A stretch of DNA of 42,157 nucleotides from NCBI GenBank assembly GCA_030525455.1, contig JAUNER010000024.1, positions 1-42,157 on the forward strand. Direction: 5' to 3'. Below the pieces are notes generated by a model. It was not told the origin of the DNA. It worked only from the letters and a program-made list of their open reading frames with translations, and searched no databases. This document shows positions 41,599-42,157 of the stretch, one piece after another. This DNA is from Akkermansia sp. (GTDB taxonomy: Bacteria > Verrucomicrobiota > Verrucomicrobiia > Verrucomicrobiales > Akkermansiaceae). Both the position numbers and the translations under genes were made by a program. How positions within the stretch are numbered: position 1 is the stretch's first letter; each line of letters begins with the position of its first letter.

Positions 41599-41765
41599 AA
41601 TACGTAACATTGGAACAAAAATTAATTTCAAAGGAAACCAACAAAGATAATTTCATTCGTACAAAAGCTGGGCTTATTGATGGAATTAAAAAATCCCATA
41701 AGATTAACGAACCTCAAAAACTAATTCCTTTACCACTCCCCTCTAATATATTTCAAAAAAAATGA
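41595..41765 (+). CDS. Small ORF overlapping the Rhs fragment
   Basis: A 56-aa frame starting at TTG 41595 in a TTGA overlap with the Rhs stop and ending in an ATGA overlap with the next frame. It is Lys/Leu/Pro-rich (EQKLISKETNKDNF, then KLIPLPLPSNIF). The tight overlaps favour a real translated unit, or a displaced part of a toxin tip. No family is recognised. Confidence 0.3.
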   Translation: MKYVTLEQKLISKETNKDNFIRTKAGLIDGIKKSHKINEPQKLIPLPLPSNIFQKK

Positions 41766-42157
41766 GATTATTATTATACATACTATCTGGCATGATGTTA
41801 GCTCATGGAGAAACTCATATACACATTAATTATGATCATTATCCTCATATATATTTAGTATGTAAGAATAATATCAATTTTAACGGTGAGTATATTCCAA
41901 TTTCATGGAAATTAGATGAATTAAACGGAGCTTGTTTTTCTGATTTACTAGAAAGTATCTATCAATCATATGAGACATGCTCAGATTGGCCTTGTGGAAT
42001 TTATTATGATAGAGACATAAATAAATCGAAGGGAAAATATCTTATTTCTCTTGGAAATATTGCATTCGTCACGAAAGAAAAAATATGCCTTGTGAAAGAT
42101 TTGTTTATTATAATAGAAAACAAATCAGGTAAAATAATTGACTTTTCTTCTTTCAAA
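41762..42157 (+). CDS. Exported protein, 3' end outside window
   Basis: The frame is open from the ATG at 41762 for 132 codons to the window end. The N-terminus MRLLLYILSGMMLAHGETH is a probable signal peptide. The rest is Ile/Lys/Tyr-rich with several Cys (NGACFSDLL, TCSDWPCGIYYDRD). It follows the Rhs tip and small ORF with a 4-bp overlap, the usual place of an immunity gene. Assignment as immunity protein is positional only. Confidence 0.55.
   Translation, partial: MRLLLYILSGMMLAHGETHIHINYDHYPHIYLVCKNNINFNGEYIPISWKLDELNGACFSDLLESIYQSYETCSDWPCGIYYDRDINKSKGKYLISLGNIAFVTKEKICLVKDLFIIIENKSGKIIDFSSFK

Overview
The window reads as a chromosomal segment of a Gram-negative bacterium of the Planctomycetota-Verrucomicrobiota-Chlamydiota (PVC) group, most likely Verrucomicrobiota. 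The reasons are a PEP-CTERM surface protein with Pmp-type repeats, a long SecA without the C-terminal zinc tail, BatA/vWA membrane operons, a beta-barrel outer-membrane protein, several lipoproteins, and the near absence of Shine-Dalgarno (SD) motifs before housekeeping genes. This is inference from gene content; no rRNA gene is present. Several promoters can be read (TTG-box, 16-18 bp spacer, TA-box), and some place the start codon within 0-12 nt of the predicted transcript start.

Layout. 1-2000: an EF-hand-like protein cut by the window edge and a cytidylyltransferase/Gfo-Idh-MocA fusion. 2100-12930: core genes (secA, an N-acetylglutamate synthase-like gene, GNAT, fabD, rplQ-rpoA, LOG-family, prepilin peptidase, a small membrane protein). 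13040-16800: aroK, then a three-gene minus-strand operon (sugar-1-P nucleotidyltransferase, NahK-like kinase, GalE-like epimerase) that looks like N-acetylhexosamine salvage. 16800-20120: outer-membrane protein, site-2 protease, proS. 20180-20840: tRNA-Gly(GCC) and tRNA-Ala(GGC) with promoters and terminators; between them lie a degenerate copy of the tRNA-Gly 3' end and a compact multi-hairpin element. 20980-26123: small secreted/membrane proteins, a cellulose-synthase-like GT2, an L,D-transpeptidase and an M28 peptidase.

The clearest discovery is a small integrative element at 26086-30584. A perfect 28-bp direct repeat marks both ends. The left copy lies in the last codons of the M28 peptidase gene; the right copy lies just before the terminator that this gene must originally have used. 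Inside are a divergent tyrosine recombinase, an OLD-like ATPase with a Toprim-like C-terminus (a probable defence nuclease) and a Pmp-repeat PEP-CTERM surface protein. The same 14-bp box sits over the predicted transcription start of both the integrase and the ATPase, which suggests joint control.

30658-31912 holds three minus-strand genes ending in an N-acetylmuramoyl-L-alanine amidase, two of them with SD motifs, resembling a phage lysis cassette. 32030-39441 holds parB, a glutaminyl-cyclase-like M28 lipoprotein, two BatA/vWA-type membrane proteins and a NAD-synthetase homologue that has lost its catalytic motifs. From about 39540 to the end the sequence becomes very AT-rich and mosaic: small unknown ORFs surround an orphan Rhs C-terminal fragment with a unique tip, followed by two overlapping ORFs, the last one cut by the window end.
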